From Flavobacteriales bacterium (GTDB lineage: Bacteria; Bacteroidota; Bacteroidia; Flavobacteriales_D; Sanyastnellaceae): a stretch of 22,394 bases of DNA. Shown here in pieces: positions 6,905-13,912 of the stretch; the first letter of the stretch is position 1; every line of letters begins with the position of its first letter. The position numbers and the translations under genes are program-made. Where the stretch lies: positions 1 through 22,394 of the forward strand of contig CANHYZ010000003.1 in assembly GCA_947464885.1 (NCBI GenBank), in the 5' to 3' direction. Under the pieces are notes generated by a model. It was not told where the DNA came from, ran no database searches, and saw nothing but the letters and a program-made list of their open reading frames with translations.

Positions 6905-7449
6905 AATACACTCCACGCCTAAGAGCGAAATACCAAGAAGAAGTTGCTCCTAATTTGAAGAGCAAGTTCGAATATTCTTCGATCATGCAGGTGCCGAAGA
7001 TTACCAAAATCTGTTTGAACCAGGGATTGGGAAAGGCAACCGGTGACAAGAAAATCATCGATGCTGCGGTTGACGAGATGACCATGATTGCCGGTCAGAA
7101 AGCTACGTCTACGGCCTCGGTAAAGGATATCTCCAACTTCAAACTCCGCAAGGGCGTTGCCATCGGAGCGAAAGTTACCTTGCGTGGTGATCGCATGTAC
7201 GAATTCCTCGATCGATTGATTTCAGTATCTCTGCCACGTACACGTGACTTCCGCGGAGTAAAGTCTTCAGGTTTTGATGGTCGCGGTAACTTCACCTTTG
7301 GTGTGAAGGAACAGATCATCTTCCCGGAGATTGACCTAGAGAAGATCAAGCAGATCAACGGTATGGACATCACGTTCGTAACGACGGCTTCAACCAACGA
7401 AGAGGCGAAAGCGCTCTTAGAAGAATTCGGATTTCCTTTCACTAAATAA
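6901..7449 (+). CDS. rplE: 50S ribosomal protein L5
   Basis: L5 binds 5S rRNA and contacts the P-site tRNA and S13. The protein is 182 residues, near the usual 179. Landmarks are PRLRAKYQEEVAPNL at the start, SIMQVPKITKICLNQGLG near residue 26, GQKATSTASVKDISNFKLRKGVAIGAKVTLRG and the C-terminal GMDITFVTTASTNEEAKALLEEFGFPF. It begins inside the rplX stop (ATGA) and ends 18 nt before rpsN. Confidence 0.98.
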   Translation: MKYTPRLRAKYQEEVAPNLKSKFEYSSIMQVPKITKICLNQGLGKATGDKKIIDAAVDEMTMIAGQKATSTASVKDISNFKLRKGVAIGAKVTLRGDRMYEFLDRLISVSLPRTRDFRGVKSSGFDGRGNFTFGVKEQIIFPEIDLEKIKQINGMDITFVTTASTNEEAKALLEEFGFPFTK

Positions 7450-7467
7450 TAAACAGGAAAAAGACAC

Positions 7468-7737
7468 ATGGCCAAGGAATCAATGAAAGCTCGTGAGCGC
7501 AAGAGAATCGCACTCGTAGAGCGTTACGCCAAGAAGCGTGAAGAATTAAAGAAGGCAGGCGATTGGGATGCTTTGCAAAAGCTTCCTAAGAACAGCAGCA
7601 AGGTGCGTGTTCGCAACCGTTGCCAGCTCACAGGCCGTCCGCGTGGTTACATGCGCCAATTCGGACTCTGCCGTAACCAGTTCCGTGAACTGGCGCTGAA
7701 CGGAAAAATTCCGGGCGTTAAAAAAGCAAGCTGGTAA
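7468..7737 (+). CDS. rpsN: 30S ribosomal protein S14, long zinc-free form
   Basis: S14 is a 30S head protein close to the A site. At 89 residues it is the long form. The core RNRCQLTGRPRGYMRQFGLCRNQFRELA keeps only two isolated cysteines; the paired CxxC motifs of the 61-residue zinc form are missing. It should therefore not bind zinc. The N-terminal half is a basic helix (MAKESMKARERKRIALVERY). It is followed by a 92-nt spacer with two perfect hairpins. Confidence 0.97.
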   Translation: MAKESMKARERKRIALVERYAKKREELKKAGDWDALQKLPKNSSKVRVRNRCQLTGRPRGYMRQFGLCRNQFRELALNGKIPGVKKASW

Positions 7738-7768
7738 TATCCGGCCCCGACCCAACAAGCAACAAGTG

Positions 7769-7811
7769 TCCGTGCTTTCACGGAAATGATAAAGAAACGT
7801 GGCCGAGCCAC
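7769..7811 (+). other. Two perfect predicted hairpins in the rpsN-rpsH spacer
   Basis: Within the 92-nt spacer (7738-7829), TCCGTG and CACGGA form a 6-bp stem around CTTT (7769-7784). GTGGC and GCCAC form a 5-bp stem around CGA (7799-7811). The second stem is followed by a run of eight A and then the rpsH ATG 18 nt later. On the + strand there is no T run, so neither is a terminator. The spacer also contains an unassigned 24-codon frame starting at 7786. Confidence 0.5.
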
Positions 7812-7829
7812 AAAAAAAAGGAAACAGCA

Positions 7830-8225
7830 ATGTTTACAGATCCAATTGCAGATTATTTGACCCGCATCCGGAATGCACAGTCTGCCCGTCACAAGGTAGT
7901 TGAAATCCCGGCGTCAAACCTGAAAAAGGAGATTACCAAAATCCTCCATGACAAAGGATATATCCTCAACTACAAGTTCGAGGATGGTGCTCCCGGAACC
8001 ATCAAAATCGCGTTGAAATACAACATGAAGACGAAGACTCCGGCAATCTCTACCATTCAGCGTGTATCAACACCCGGTCTCCGTAAATACACCGGCGTCG
8101 ACACGATGCCACGTGTTTTGAACGGTATGGGTATCGCCGTTGTATCCACTTCTAAAGGTGTTATGAGCGATAAAGAAGCTCGCGCTCAAGGAATTGGCGG
8201 GGAAGTATTATGCTATGTTTATTAA
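7830..8225 (+). CDS. rpsH: 30S ribosomal protein S8
   Basis: S8 is a primary 16S rRNA binder in the central domain; in E. coli it also represses the spc operon by binding its mRNA near rplE. The 131-residue sequence has the family start FTDPIADYLTRIRNAQSARHK and the C-terminal signature VSTSKGVMSDKEARAQGIGGEVLCYVY. I found no clear mimic of the 16S S8 site near rplX-rplE, so autoregulation by S8 is not supported by what I can see. Confidence 0.98.
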   Translation: MFTDPIADYLTRIRNAQSARHKVVEIPASNLKKEITKILHDKGYILNYKFEDGAPGTIKIALKYNMKTKTPAISTIQRVSTPGLRKYTGVDTMPRVLNGMGIAVVSTSKGVMSDKEARAQGIGGEVLCYVY

Positions 8226-8247
8226 TCCACTGAAAAAACTCTGACCC

Positions 8248-8799
8248 ATGTCAAGGATAGGAAAATCACCGGTCACCATTGCTAAAGGCGTTGATGTGTC
8301 TTTCAATGATGGCTTGCTTAAAGTGAAGGGCCCTAAGGGGGAACTTTCGCAAGAAATCGATTCTGCGATTTCACTGGACATTGCTGATGGTGTGATTACA
8401 CTCACCCGCAGCAGCGACCACAAGGATGCGCGTTCAAAGCACGGCTTGTATCGCTCACTGATTCACAATATGGTGACAGGAGTAAGCACCGGCTGGACAC
8501 GCCAACTGGAAATGATCGGTGTTGGTTACCGTTGTAAGGCTACTGGCCAACAATTGGAACTCACCCTTGGTTTCTCTCACCCGATTGTGTTCGAGTTGCC
8601 AGGTGAAATCAAGGTAACCGCTAAGGCGGAGAAAGGGGAGAACCCGTCGATTACCCTGGAGAGCTTCGACAAGCAGTTGCTTGGTCAGGTAGCAGCCAAA
8701 ATCCGAAGCCTTCGTGCTCCGGAGCCATACAAAGGCAAGGGTGTTCGTTATGTTGGAGAATTTGTACGTAAGAAGGCTGGTAAGTCAGCAGCTAAATAA
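8248..8799 (+). CDS. rplF: 50S ribosomal protein L6
   Basis: L6 has two similar beta-sheet domains and sits near the factor-binding site of the 50S subunit. The protein is 183 residues. Domain 1 starts MSRIGKSPVTIAKGV and contains GPKGELSQEID. The link region RSLIHNMVTGVSTGWTRQLEMIGVGYR is typical, and the C-terminal signature RAPEPYKGKGVRYVGEFVRKKAGK is complete. It is spaced 22 nt after rpsH and 16 nt before rplR. Confidence 0.98.
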   Translation: MSRIGKSPVTIAKGVDVSFNDGLLKVKGPKGELSQEIDSAISLDIADGVITLTRSSDHKDARSKHGLYRSLIHNMVTGVSTGWTRQLEMIGVGYRCKATGQQLELTLGFSHPIVFELPGEIKVTAKAEKGENPSITLESFDKQLLGQVAAKIRSLRAPEPYKGKGVRYVGEFVRKKAGKSAAK

Positions 8800-8815
8800 A
8801 ATTTGAATTAAAGCA

Positions 8816-9169
8816 ATGGCATTCAGCAAAGAAGCTCGCAGAGCGAAAATACGCACACGAATCAGGGCTAGTGTGAAGGGAACCGCCCAAAGACCACGTC
8901 TTTCGGTATTCCGCAGCAATAAGCAGATTTATGCCCAGATTATTGACGACCAGAAAGGTGTAACCCTGGCTTCAGCTTCATCCATGGTGATGAAAGATGC
9001 TCAGTCGGTTGCCAAGCTTGATCAGGCTAAGCTCGTGGGTAAAACCATCGCAGAGCGTGCTCAGGCCGCCGGTATCAACGAAGTGGTTTTTGACCGCGGA
9101 GGTTACCTTTATCATGGACGTGTTAAATCATTGGCCGAAGCAGCCCGCGAGGCAGGCCTTAAATTCTAA
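8816..9169 (+). CDS. rplR: 50S ribosomal protein L18
   Basis: L18 binds 5S rRNA with L5 and L25 and recruits it to the large subunit. The protein has 117 residues, the normal size. A basic N-terminal tail (ARRAKIRTRIRASVKGTAQRPRLSVFRSNKQIYAQIIDD) precedes the conserved C-terminal segment FDRGGYLYHGRVKSLAEAAREAGLKF. Its TAA is followed directly by AAGGAG and then the rpsE ATG. Confidence 0.97.
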   Translation: MAFSKEARRAKIRTRIRASVKGTAQRPRLSVFRSNKQIYAQIIDDQKGVTLASASSMVMKDAQSVAKLDQAKLVGKTIAERAQAAGINEVVFDRGGYLYHGRVKSLAEAAREAGLKF

Positions 9170-9175
9170 AAGGAG

Positions 9176-9688
9176 ATGGCAGATACAAAACCAGTTCGCT
9201 CCAGCGAAACAGATTTGAAAGACCGCTTGGTTGCGGTTAACAGGGTCACCAAAGTAACCAAGGGTGGTCGTACCTTCGGATTTGCAGCCATCGTGGTTGT
9301 CGGAAACGAAAAGGGCGTGGTAGGTCACGGCCTAGGCAAATCGAAAGAAGTTGCCGAGGCAGTTACCAAAGCTACCGAAGATGCAAAGAAGAATCTGATC
9401 TCTGTGCCAGTGCACAAAGGAACGATTCCTCACGAGCAAGACGGCAAGTTTGGTGGAGCCCGAGTTTTCATCAAGCCAGCTTCTCACGGTACCGGAGTTA
9501 TTGCCGGTGGTGCGATGCGCGCAGTATTGGAATCAGCCGGTGTTACCGACGTATTGGCGAAGTCTAAAGGTTCTTCTAACCCACACAACGTGGTGAAGGC
9601 AACCTTAGATGCACTCTCTAAGCTCCGTAACGCCCGTGATATCGCCAAAATGCGCGGTATCAGTGTTGAAAAAGTTTACAAAGGATAG
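9176..9688 (+). CDS. rpsE: 30S ribosomal protein S5
   Basis: S5 supports decoding accuracy and mRNA unwinding at the entry channel. At 170 residues it has the typical length. The double-stranded RNA-binding part DLKDRLVAVNRVTKVTKGGRTFGFAAIVVVGNEKGVVGHGLGKSKEV is followed by GTIPHEQDGKFGGARVFIKPASHGTGVIAGGAMRAVLESAGVTDVLAKSKGSSNPHNVVKATLDAL. An AAGGAG lies directly against the ATG with no spacer, too close to act as a conventional Shine-Dalgarno site. The stop is TAG. Confidence 0.98.
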   Translation: MADTKPVRSSETDLKDRLVAVNRVTKVTKGGRTFGFAAIVVVGNEKGVVGHGLGKSKEVAEAVTKATEDAKKNLISVPVHKGTIPHEQDGKFGGARVFIKPASHGTGVIAGGAMRAVLESAGVTDVLAKSKGSSNPHNVVKATLDALSKLRNARDIAKMRGISVEKVYKG

Positions 9689-9700
9689 TAAAACGAGCGT

Positions 9701-9722
9701 CGGCAGGTACGACCTTCCGCCG
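9701..9722 (+). other. Predicted bulged hairpin in the rpsE-rpmD spacer
   Basis: In the 50-nt spacer, AGGT (9705-9708) pairs with ACCT (9712-9715) around an ACG loop, and CGGC (9701-9704) pairs with GCCG (9719-9722) across a 3-nt bulge. That gives 8 pairs. It lies 17 nt before the rpmD ATG, and the intervening sequence is A-rich. Confidence 0.35.
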
Positions 9723-9738
9723 CCAAACAAAGCATATC

Positions 9739-9918
9739 ATGGCTAAAGTAGTTATTACACAAGTAAAAAGCGCAATCGATCGCCCGGCTCGTCAGAAAGC
9801 CACGATTCAAGCGTTGGGTATTAAGAAACTCAATGTGGCGGTAGAGCATGAGCTCACCCCGAATATCGCAGGCATGATTCGCGCCGTTCGTCACCTTTTG
9901 AAAGTGGAGAACAAATAA
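9739..9918 (+). CDS. rpmD: 50S ribosomal protein L30
   Basis: L30 is a small 50S protein that many bacteria lack. The 59-residue product reads MAKVVITQVKSAIDRPARQK and continues with TIQALGIKKLNVAVEHELTPNIAGMIRAVRHLLKVE, which matches the L30 pattern of a short strand, an R-P-x-x-Q-K turn and a helix over the G-L-G-I-K-K/R-like segment. It ends in TAA at 9916-9918. It lies between rpsE and rplO, as in other bacteria that have it. Confidence 0.95.
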   Translation: MAKVVITQVKSAIDRPARQKATIQALGIKKLNVAVEHELTPNIAGMIRAVRHLLKVENK

Positions 9919-9937
9919 TTATAGAAGAACACGATTT

Positions 9938-9950
9938 CCGCCCTTGGCGG
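9938..9950 (+). other. Predicted GC-only hairpin in the rpmD-rplO spacer
   Basis: CCGCC and GGCGG form a perfect all-GC 5-bp stem around CTT, set in otherwise AT-rich 51-nt spacer sequence (9919-9969). The A-rich stretch before the rplO ATG (19 nt) stays unpaired. There is no T run. Confidence 0.4.
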
Positions 9951-9969
9951 TCATAACATTCAAACGAAT

Positions 9970-10416
9970 ATGAAACTCAATAATCTCAAACCAGCAGCAG
10001 GATCAACTCAAACCCGTAAGCGTGTGGGTCGCGGTCAAGGTTCAGGTCTGGGCGAAACCTCAGGTCGCGGTCACAAAGGTGCCGGCCAACGTTCAGGAAC
10101 CAAGCGTAAGCTCGGATTCGAAGGTGGTCAGATGCCTCTTCAGCGCCGTCTGCCTAAGTTCGGTTTTAAAAACATCAATCGCGTCGACTACAAAGGCGTG
10201 AACCTGGACATGTTGCAAAACCTGTCGGAAAAGCTCGGTGTGAATGAAATTTCGCACGACCTGTTGGTACAGAATGGAATTTGTGGGAAGAAAGACCTGG
10301 TGAAAGTACTTGGTCGCGGTGAACTGAAAACTAAAATGAACGTAATCGCACACGGTTTTTCTGCGACTGCAAAAGCAGCTATCGAGAAACTCGGCGGAAC
10401 TGCAACTACCCTCTAA
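9970..10416 (+). CDS. rplO: 50S ribosomal protein L15
   Basis: L15 is a late-assembly 50S protein with a long basic N-terminal tail that threads into 23S rRNA. The protein has 148 residues. The tail motif RKRVGRGQGSGLGETSGRGHKGAGQRSGTKRKLGFEGGQMPLQRRLPKFGF (about residues 17-66) is diagnostic. The C-terminal globular part ends AHGFSATAKAAIEKLGGTATTL. secY begins 9 nt downstream, the usual L15-SecY linkage. Confidence 0.97.
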   Translation: MKLNNLKPAAGSTQTRKRVGRGQGSGLGETSGRGHKGAGQRSGTKRKLGFEGGQMPLQRRLPKFGFKNINRVDYKGVNLDMLQNLSEKLGVNEISHDLLVQNGICGKKDLVKVLGRGELKTKMNVIAHGFSATAKAAIEKLGGTATTL

Positions 10417-10425
10417 ACCAAGACT

Positions 10426-11757
10426 ATGAAAGGTTTTATTCAGAAAATAAAGGATATCTGGAGTCACGATGAACTGAGAACTAAGATCGGTTACACCCTG
10501 CTGTTGTTGTTGGTGTATCGCGTTGGTTCCTTCATCGTATTGCCGGGCGTCGATTCGAACCAGTTGGAAACCGGATCGCAGGGCGGCTTGTTGGGCTTCC
10601 TGGGACTGTTCACCGGTGGTGCGTTTAGCCGTGCTTCCATCTTTGCACTGGGTATCATGCCCTACATCTCGGCATCCATCATCATCCAGCTGTTGGGTCT
10701 TGCTGTGCCTTCGATTACCAAAATGCAGCGAGAAGGGGAGAGCGGTCGTAAGAAAATTAACCAGTATACGCGTATGTTGACCATCGCCATCGGATTGGTT
10801 CAAGCTCCTGGTTATATCAAGAGTACGTTACCTGCGGGTGCTTATCCTGAAGGCTTCACTTGGTTGTTCTCCGCGGTTGTTATCCTCACCTGCTCAACCT
10901 TGTTTGTGATGTGGTTGGGTGAGAAGATCACGGATAAAGGTATTGGTAATGGTACATCGTTGATTATCATGACCGGTATCATCTCTGATATCCCACGTGG
11001 ATTCATCTCTGAATACAAGCTGCAGCAGCCTTTCTTCTTCTTGATTGAATTGGCTGTTCTGTTGATTGTGGTTGGTCTTTGTGTTGCCGTTATTCAGGCT
11101 GTCTTCCGCATCCCGGTTTCGATGGCTAAGATGAATATGGGCGGCGGATCAGCTATGCCGCAAGGCGAAGGCCCACGCTCATACATTCCATTACGTGTGA
11201 ACTCTGCAGGTGTTATGCCTATCATTTTTGCTCAGGCAATCATGTTCGTACCGCTTTATTTGCGTAACACAGAAACATTCCAAGACAGTGAGATTTTGGC
11301 TAGCTTGACTAACATTCAAGGTTGGGGATATAACTCTCTCTTGTTTGTTTCAATCGTTCTGTTCACGTTCTTCTACACGGCTATCGTGACGAACCCTGGA
11401 CAGATTGCCGATGATCTTAAGCGCAATGGGAATTTTGTACCGGGTAAGAAGCCTGGTAAGCCAACTGCGGACTACATTGATGAAATTGTTTCGAAGATTA
11501 CCCTTCCAGGAGGTATCTTTGTCGGCTTGATTGCGATTCTGCCTGCTTTGGTGATGATGATTGGTCTTACCAAGGCACAGCAGTTCTCGATATTTTTTGG
11601 CGGAACATCCTTGTTGATTACCGTTGGTGTAATCCTCGATCTGCTTCAGCAGATTGAGAGTCACTTGTTGTCACGTCACTATGATGGTTTGATGAAATCA
11701 GGACGCGTGCGCGGTAGAAATACCGGTGCCTTCAATTCATCAGGCTACGTAAGCTAA
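10426..11757 (+). CDS. secY: Protein translocase subunit SecY
   Basis: SecY is the ten-TM pore of the Sec translocon in the inner membrane; it works with SecE, SecG and SecA. The 443-residue protein starts with a short cytoplasmic segment, then TM1 (IGYTLLLLLVYRVGSFIVLPGV) and the plug region with GGAFSRASIFALGIMPYISASIIIQLL. The conserved loop GKKPGKPTADYIDEIVSKITLPGG lies near residue 340, followed by the TM9-TM10 pair. It sits in the spc group between rplO and map. Confidence 0.98.
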   Translation: MKGFIQKIKDIWSHDELRTKIGYTLLLLLVYRVGSFIVLPGVDSNQLETGSQGGLLGFLGLFTGGAFSRASIFALGIMPYISASIIIQLLGLAVPSITKMQREGESGRKKINQYTRMLTIAIGLVQAPGYIKSTLPAGAYPEGFTWLFSAVVILTCSTLFVMWLGEKITDKGIGNGTSLIIMTGIISDIPRGFISEYKLQQPFFFLIELAVLLIVVGLCVAVIQAVFRIPVSMAKMNMGGGSAMPQGEGPRSYIPLRVNSAGVMPIIFAQAIMFVPLYLRNTETFQDSEILASLTNIQGWGYNSLLFVSIVLFTFFYTAIVTNPGQIADDLKRNGNFVPGKKPGKPTADYIDEIVSKITLPGGIFVGLIAILPALVMMIGLTKAQQFSIFFGGTSLLITVGVILDLLQQIESHLLSRHYDGLMKSGRVRGRNTGAFNSSGYVS

Positions 11758-11775
11758 TACAGGACTTCGGTCACA

Positions 11776-12567
11776 ATGTCGACGAAGAAACCTGTAGTTA
11801 AAACCGATGATGAGGTAGAACTCATCAGAGAAAGTTCTTTACTTGTTGGAAAAACTTTAGCGGAACTCGCCACGCGAATTCGCCCCGGGGTAACCACCTT
11901 GGAGTTAGATCGTGTAGCAGAAGAGTTTATCCGTGACCACGGAGCATATCCCGGATTCTTGGGTTACAATAAATACCCTAATTCGATTTGTGCCAGTGTG
12001 AACAGCGCTGTTGTGCATGGAATTCCCAATGAAAGACCCCTGCAGGAAGGCGATATCCTATCGCTCGATATCGGGGTCATCAAAGCGGAATACTGGGGTG
12101 ATTCAGCCTACACGTTTGCGGTAGGAGAGGTGTCACCTGAAGTGCGACAGTTGTTGAAGATCACCAAGGAGTCTCTATACCTGGCCATTGAGCAAGCCGT
12201 AGCCGGTAATCGCACCGGAGATATCGGATTTGCCGTTCAGTCCTATGCTGAATCAAATGGATACGGTGTAGTGCGGGATTTAGTCGGACATGGAGTCGGA
12301 CGTAATCTGCACGAAGCTCCCGAAGTACCTAACTTCGGAAAGCGAGGACAAGGCATCCAGTTGCAGGATGGATTGGTCATCGCCATTGAGCCGATGATTA
12401 ATATGGGGACACGCAACGTGAAGCAACTGAAGGATGGTTGGACCATCGTCACTGCAGATGCAAAGCCAAGTGCGCACTTTGAGCATACCATCGTGGTCAG
12501 GAAACAGAAAGCTGAAGTTTTATCCAGTTTTGAATTGATTGAGAAAGCTGAAGGACAGCTTGCCTGA
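11776..12567 (+). CDS. map: Methionine aminopeptidase, type I
   Basis: This enzyme removes the initiator methionine from new cytosolic proteins, using two divalent metal ions. The five metal ligands are all present: D98 (LDIG), D109 (WGDS), H172 (VGHGVG), E205 (AIEPM) and E236 (FEHT). The substrate histidine H81 (VVHGIPN) and the second histidine H179 are also in place. The length of 263 residues, with no insertion, fits the bacterial type I enzyme without a zinc-finger extension. Having map between secY and infA is known from other Bacteroidota and Firmicutes. Confidence 0.98.
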   Translation: MSTKKPVVKTDDEVELIRESSLLVGKTLAELATRIRPGVTTLELDRVAEEFIRDHGAYPGFLGYNKYPNSICASVNSAVVHGIPNERPLQEGDILSLDIGVIKAEYWGDSAYTFAVGEVSPEVRQLLKITKESLYLAIEQAVAGNRTGDIGFAVQSYAESNGYGVVRDLVGHGVGRNLHEAPEVPNFGKRGQGIQLQDGLVIAIEPMINMGTRNVKQLKDGWTIVTADAKPSAHFEHTIVVRKQKAEVLSSFELIEKAEGQLA

Positions 12568-12593
12568 AAGGCGCAAGTGTTCTGATGAATATA

Positions 12594-12609
12594 GGATCAC
12601 AATAGATCC
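12594..12609 (+). other. Predicted hairpin in the map-infA spacer
   Basis: GGATC and GATCC form a perfect 5-bp stem around ACAATA in the 66-nt spacer (12568-12633). The A-rich stretch AGAGGAAAAAACAGAT follows and leads to the infA ATG. No T run follows the stem. Confidence 0.35.
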
Positions 12610-12633
12610 GCACTAGAAGAGGAAAAAACAGAT

Positions 12634-12852
12634 ATGGCAAAACAAACATCCATCGAACTCGATGGAACAATTATCGAGGCCCTTTCCAATGCGATGTTTC
12701 GCGTGGAGTTGGAAAATGGCCACATAATTACAGCCCATATCTCCGGAAAAATGCGTATGCACTACATCCGCATTCTGCCCGGTGACCGTGTTAAGGTGGA
12801 AATGTCGCCTTACGATTTGACAAAAGGAAGAATTAGTTTTAGATATAAATAA
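12634..12852 (+). CDS. infA: Translation initiation factor IF-1
   Basis: IF-1 is an OB-fold protein that occupies the 30S A site during initiation and helps IF-2 and IF-3. It has the standard 72 residues. The sequence KQTSIELDGTIIEALSNAMFRVELENGHIITAHISGKMRMHYIRILPGDRVKVEMSPYDLTKGRISFRYK is an unmistakable IF-1. Its stop is followed immediately by a stem (GTATCA/TGATAC) and then rpmJ. Confidence 0.98.
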   Translation: MAKQTSIELDGTIIEALSNAMFRVELENGHIITAHISGKMRMHYIRILPGDRVKVEMSPYDLTKGRISFRYK

Positions 12853-12877
12853 GTATCAGGCCCAGCGTCGTTGATAC
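12853..12877 (+). other. Predicted hairpin directly after the infA stop
   Basis: GTATCA, immediately after the TAA, pairs with TGATAC (12872-12877) in a perfect 6-bp stem with a 13-nt loop. AT-rich sequence (GGAAAATTTTAAAGAA) follows before the rpmJ ATG. The inverted repeat AAAATTTT lies just downstream. Confidence 0.4.
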
Positions 12878-12893
12878 GGAAAATTTTAAAGAA

Positions 12894-13010
12894 ATGAAAG
12901 TTCGTGCATCCATTAAAAAGCGCTCAGCCGACTGCAAGATTGTAAGCAGAAAAGGCAAGCTGTATGTGATTAACAAGAAGAACCCAAAGTTCAAACAAAG
13001 ACAAGGTTAA
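12894..13010 (+). CDS. rpmJ: 50S ribosomal protein L36, zinc-free form
   Basis: L36 is a tiny 23S rRNA binder added late in assembly. The 38-residue product runs from MKVRASIKKRSADCKIVSRK to NPKFKQRQG. Aligned with E. coli L36 (zinc ligands C11, C14, C27 and H33), this protein has S11, C14, N27 and F33, so only one ligand remains and the zinc ribbon is lost. It should be the C-minus type. It lies between infA and rpsM, the standard place. Confidence 0.95.
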   Translation: MKVRASIKKRSADCKIVSRKGKLYVINKKNPKFKQRQG

Positions 13011-13016
13011 ACGCTT

Positions 13017-13037
13017 GGCGTCGGGATTGCCGGTGCC
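13017..13037 (+). other. Predicted 8-bp hairpin in the rpmJ-rpsM spacer
   Basis: GGCGTCGG (13017-13024) pairs with CCGGTGCC (13030-13037) in 8 continuous pairs, two of them G-U, around a GATTG loop. The 43-nt spacer ends with the A-rich AAAACAATAAATAA before the rpsM ATG. It is the longest uninterrupted stem among the spacer hairpins. In E. coli the leader before rpsM carries the S4 control site, but that is a pseudoknot and I see no equivalent here. Confidence 0.5.
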
Positions 13038-13053
13038 TCAAAACAATAAATAA

Positions 13054-13431
13054 ATGGCTCGTATAGCAGGTATTGACTTACCAAGAAACAAAAGAGGTGT
13101 AATCGGACTCACCTACATTTATGGAATCGGTCTCAGCACCGCTCGCAGAATTTTGGATACTGCCGGCGTTAGCTTAGACAAGAAAGTGAACGAATGGAAT
13201 GACGACGATTTGTCGAAGATCCGTGGATATATCACTGATGAGCTTAAAGTGGAAGGTGCCCTTCGCTCTGAGGTTCAGATGAGCATCAAGCGTTTGATGG
13301 ATATCGGTTGCTATCGCGGTGTCCGTCACCGTGTGGGACTCCCTGTGCGCGGTCAAAGCACCAAGAACAACTCACGTACTCGTAAGGGTAAGCGTAAGAC
13401 AGTTGCAAACAAGAAGAAAGTAACCAAGTAA
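13054..13431 (+). CDS. rpsM: 30S ribosomal protein S13
   Basis: S13 is a 30S head protein that contacts the P-site tRNA and bridges to L5. At 125 residues it has the normal size. Landmarks are MARIAGIDLPRNKRGVIGLTYIYGIGLSTARRIL, a helix-two-turns-helix GYITDELKVEGALRSEVQMSIKRLMDIGCYRGVRHRVGLPVRGQ, and the basic tail RTRKGKRKTVANKKKVTK. It opens the alpha group. Confidence 0.98.
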   Translation: MARIAGIDLPRNKRGVIGLTYIYGIGLSTARRILDTAGVSLDKKVNEWNDDDLSKIRGYITDELKVEGALRSEVQMSIKRLMDIGCYRGVRHRVGLPVRGQSTKNNSRTRKGKRKTVANKKKVTK

Positions 13432-13441
13432 TAATTTGTAA

Positions 13442-13481
13442 GGATGCATTGTTGTGCATCCGCTGCTCACCCGAAAGGTGA
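13442..13481 (+). other. Two predicted hairpins in the rpsM-rpsK spacer
   Basis: GGATGCA (13442-13448) and TGCATCC (13455-13461) form a perfect 7-bp stem with a TTGTTG loop. TCACC and GGTGA (13467-13471 and 13477-13481) form a 5-bp stem around CGAAA. The 70-nt spacer (13432-13501) then has 20 A-rich nt before the rpsK ATG. The 7-bp stem is among the best supported in the cluster. Confidence 0.55.
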
Positions 13482-13501
13482 ACTACAAAAAAGAACGAAC
13501 A

Positions 13502-13888
13502 ATGGCTAAAGTCGAAAAGAAAAAGAAAAAGAATGTACTCGTGGAATCCGTGGGCCAAGCTCATGTCCAGTCTACATTCAACAACATCATCATCAGCCTG
13601 ACCAATAATTCCGGACAAGTGATCTCTTGGTCATCCGCCGGTAAAATGGGCTTTAAAGGTTCCAAAAAGAATACCCCTTACGCAGCTCAGCTCGCAGCAG
13701 AGCAGGCGTCTAAGGAGGCTATGGATTTGGGCTTGCGCAAAGTGAAGGTGTTCGTGAAGGGCCCCGGTGCCGGACGTGAGTCTGCCATCCGTACCATTCA
13801 CAATACCGGTATCGAAGTGTTGGAAATCATGGATATCACGCCACTTCCTCACAACGGCTGCCGCCCTCCCAAGAAAAGAAGAATCTAA
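13502..13888 (+). CDS. rpsK: 30S ribosomal protein S11
   Basis: S11 sits in the platform of the 30S subunit and contacts mRNA near the exit. I chose the ATG at 13502 (MAKVEKKKKKNVLVE), giving 128 residues; an in-frame GTG at 13454 would add 16 residues that run through two predicted hairpins. Landmarks are VESVGQAHVQSTFNNIIISLTNNSGQVISWSSAGKMGFKGSKKNTPYAAQLAAEQA and the C-terminal GIEVLEIMDITPLPHNGCRPPKKRRI. Confidence 0.97.
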   Translation: MAKVEKKKKKNVLVESVGQAHVQSTFNNIIISLTNNSGQVISWSSAGKMGFKGSKKNTPYAAQLAAEQASKEAMDLGLRKVKVFVKGPGAGRESAIRTIHNTGIEVLEIMDITPLPHNGCRPPKKRRI

Positions 13889-13912
13889 TCCCATCTCAAG
13901 AATCAATTAGCA

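Noticed and set aside
10093..10803. Long antisense frame opposite rplO and secY (236 codons)
   Set aside because: Its product resembles no family I know, and the opposite strand holds two clearly real genes. The same applies to antisense frames at 14694-15308, 4961-5482 and 3869-4279, which are shadows of rpoA, rpsC/rplP and rplV.
12585..12605. Six-codon frame in the map-infA spacer
   Set aside because: Too short to judge, and it overlaps the spacer hairpin with no link to the infA start.
13454..13501. GTG start extending rpsK by 16 residues
   Set aside because: The extension runs through two predicted hairpins and does not resemble S11. ATG at 13502 gives the usual MAKVEKK-type start.
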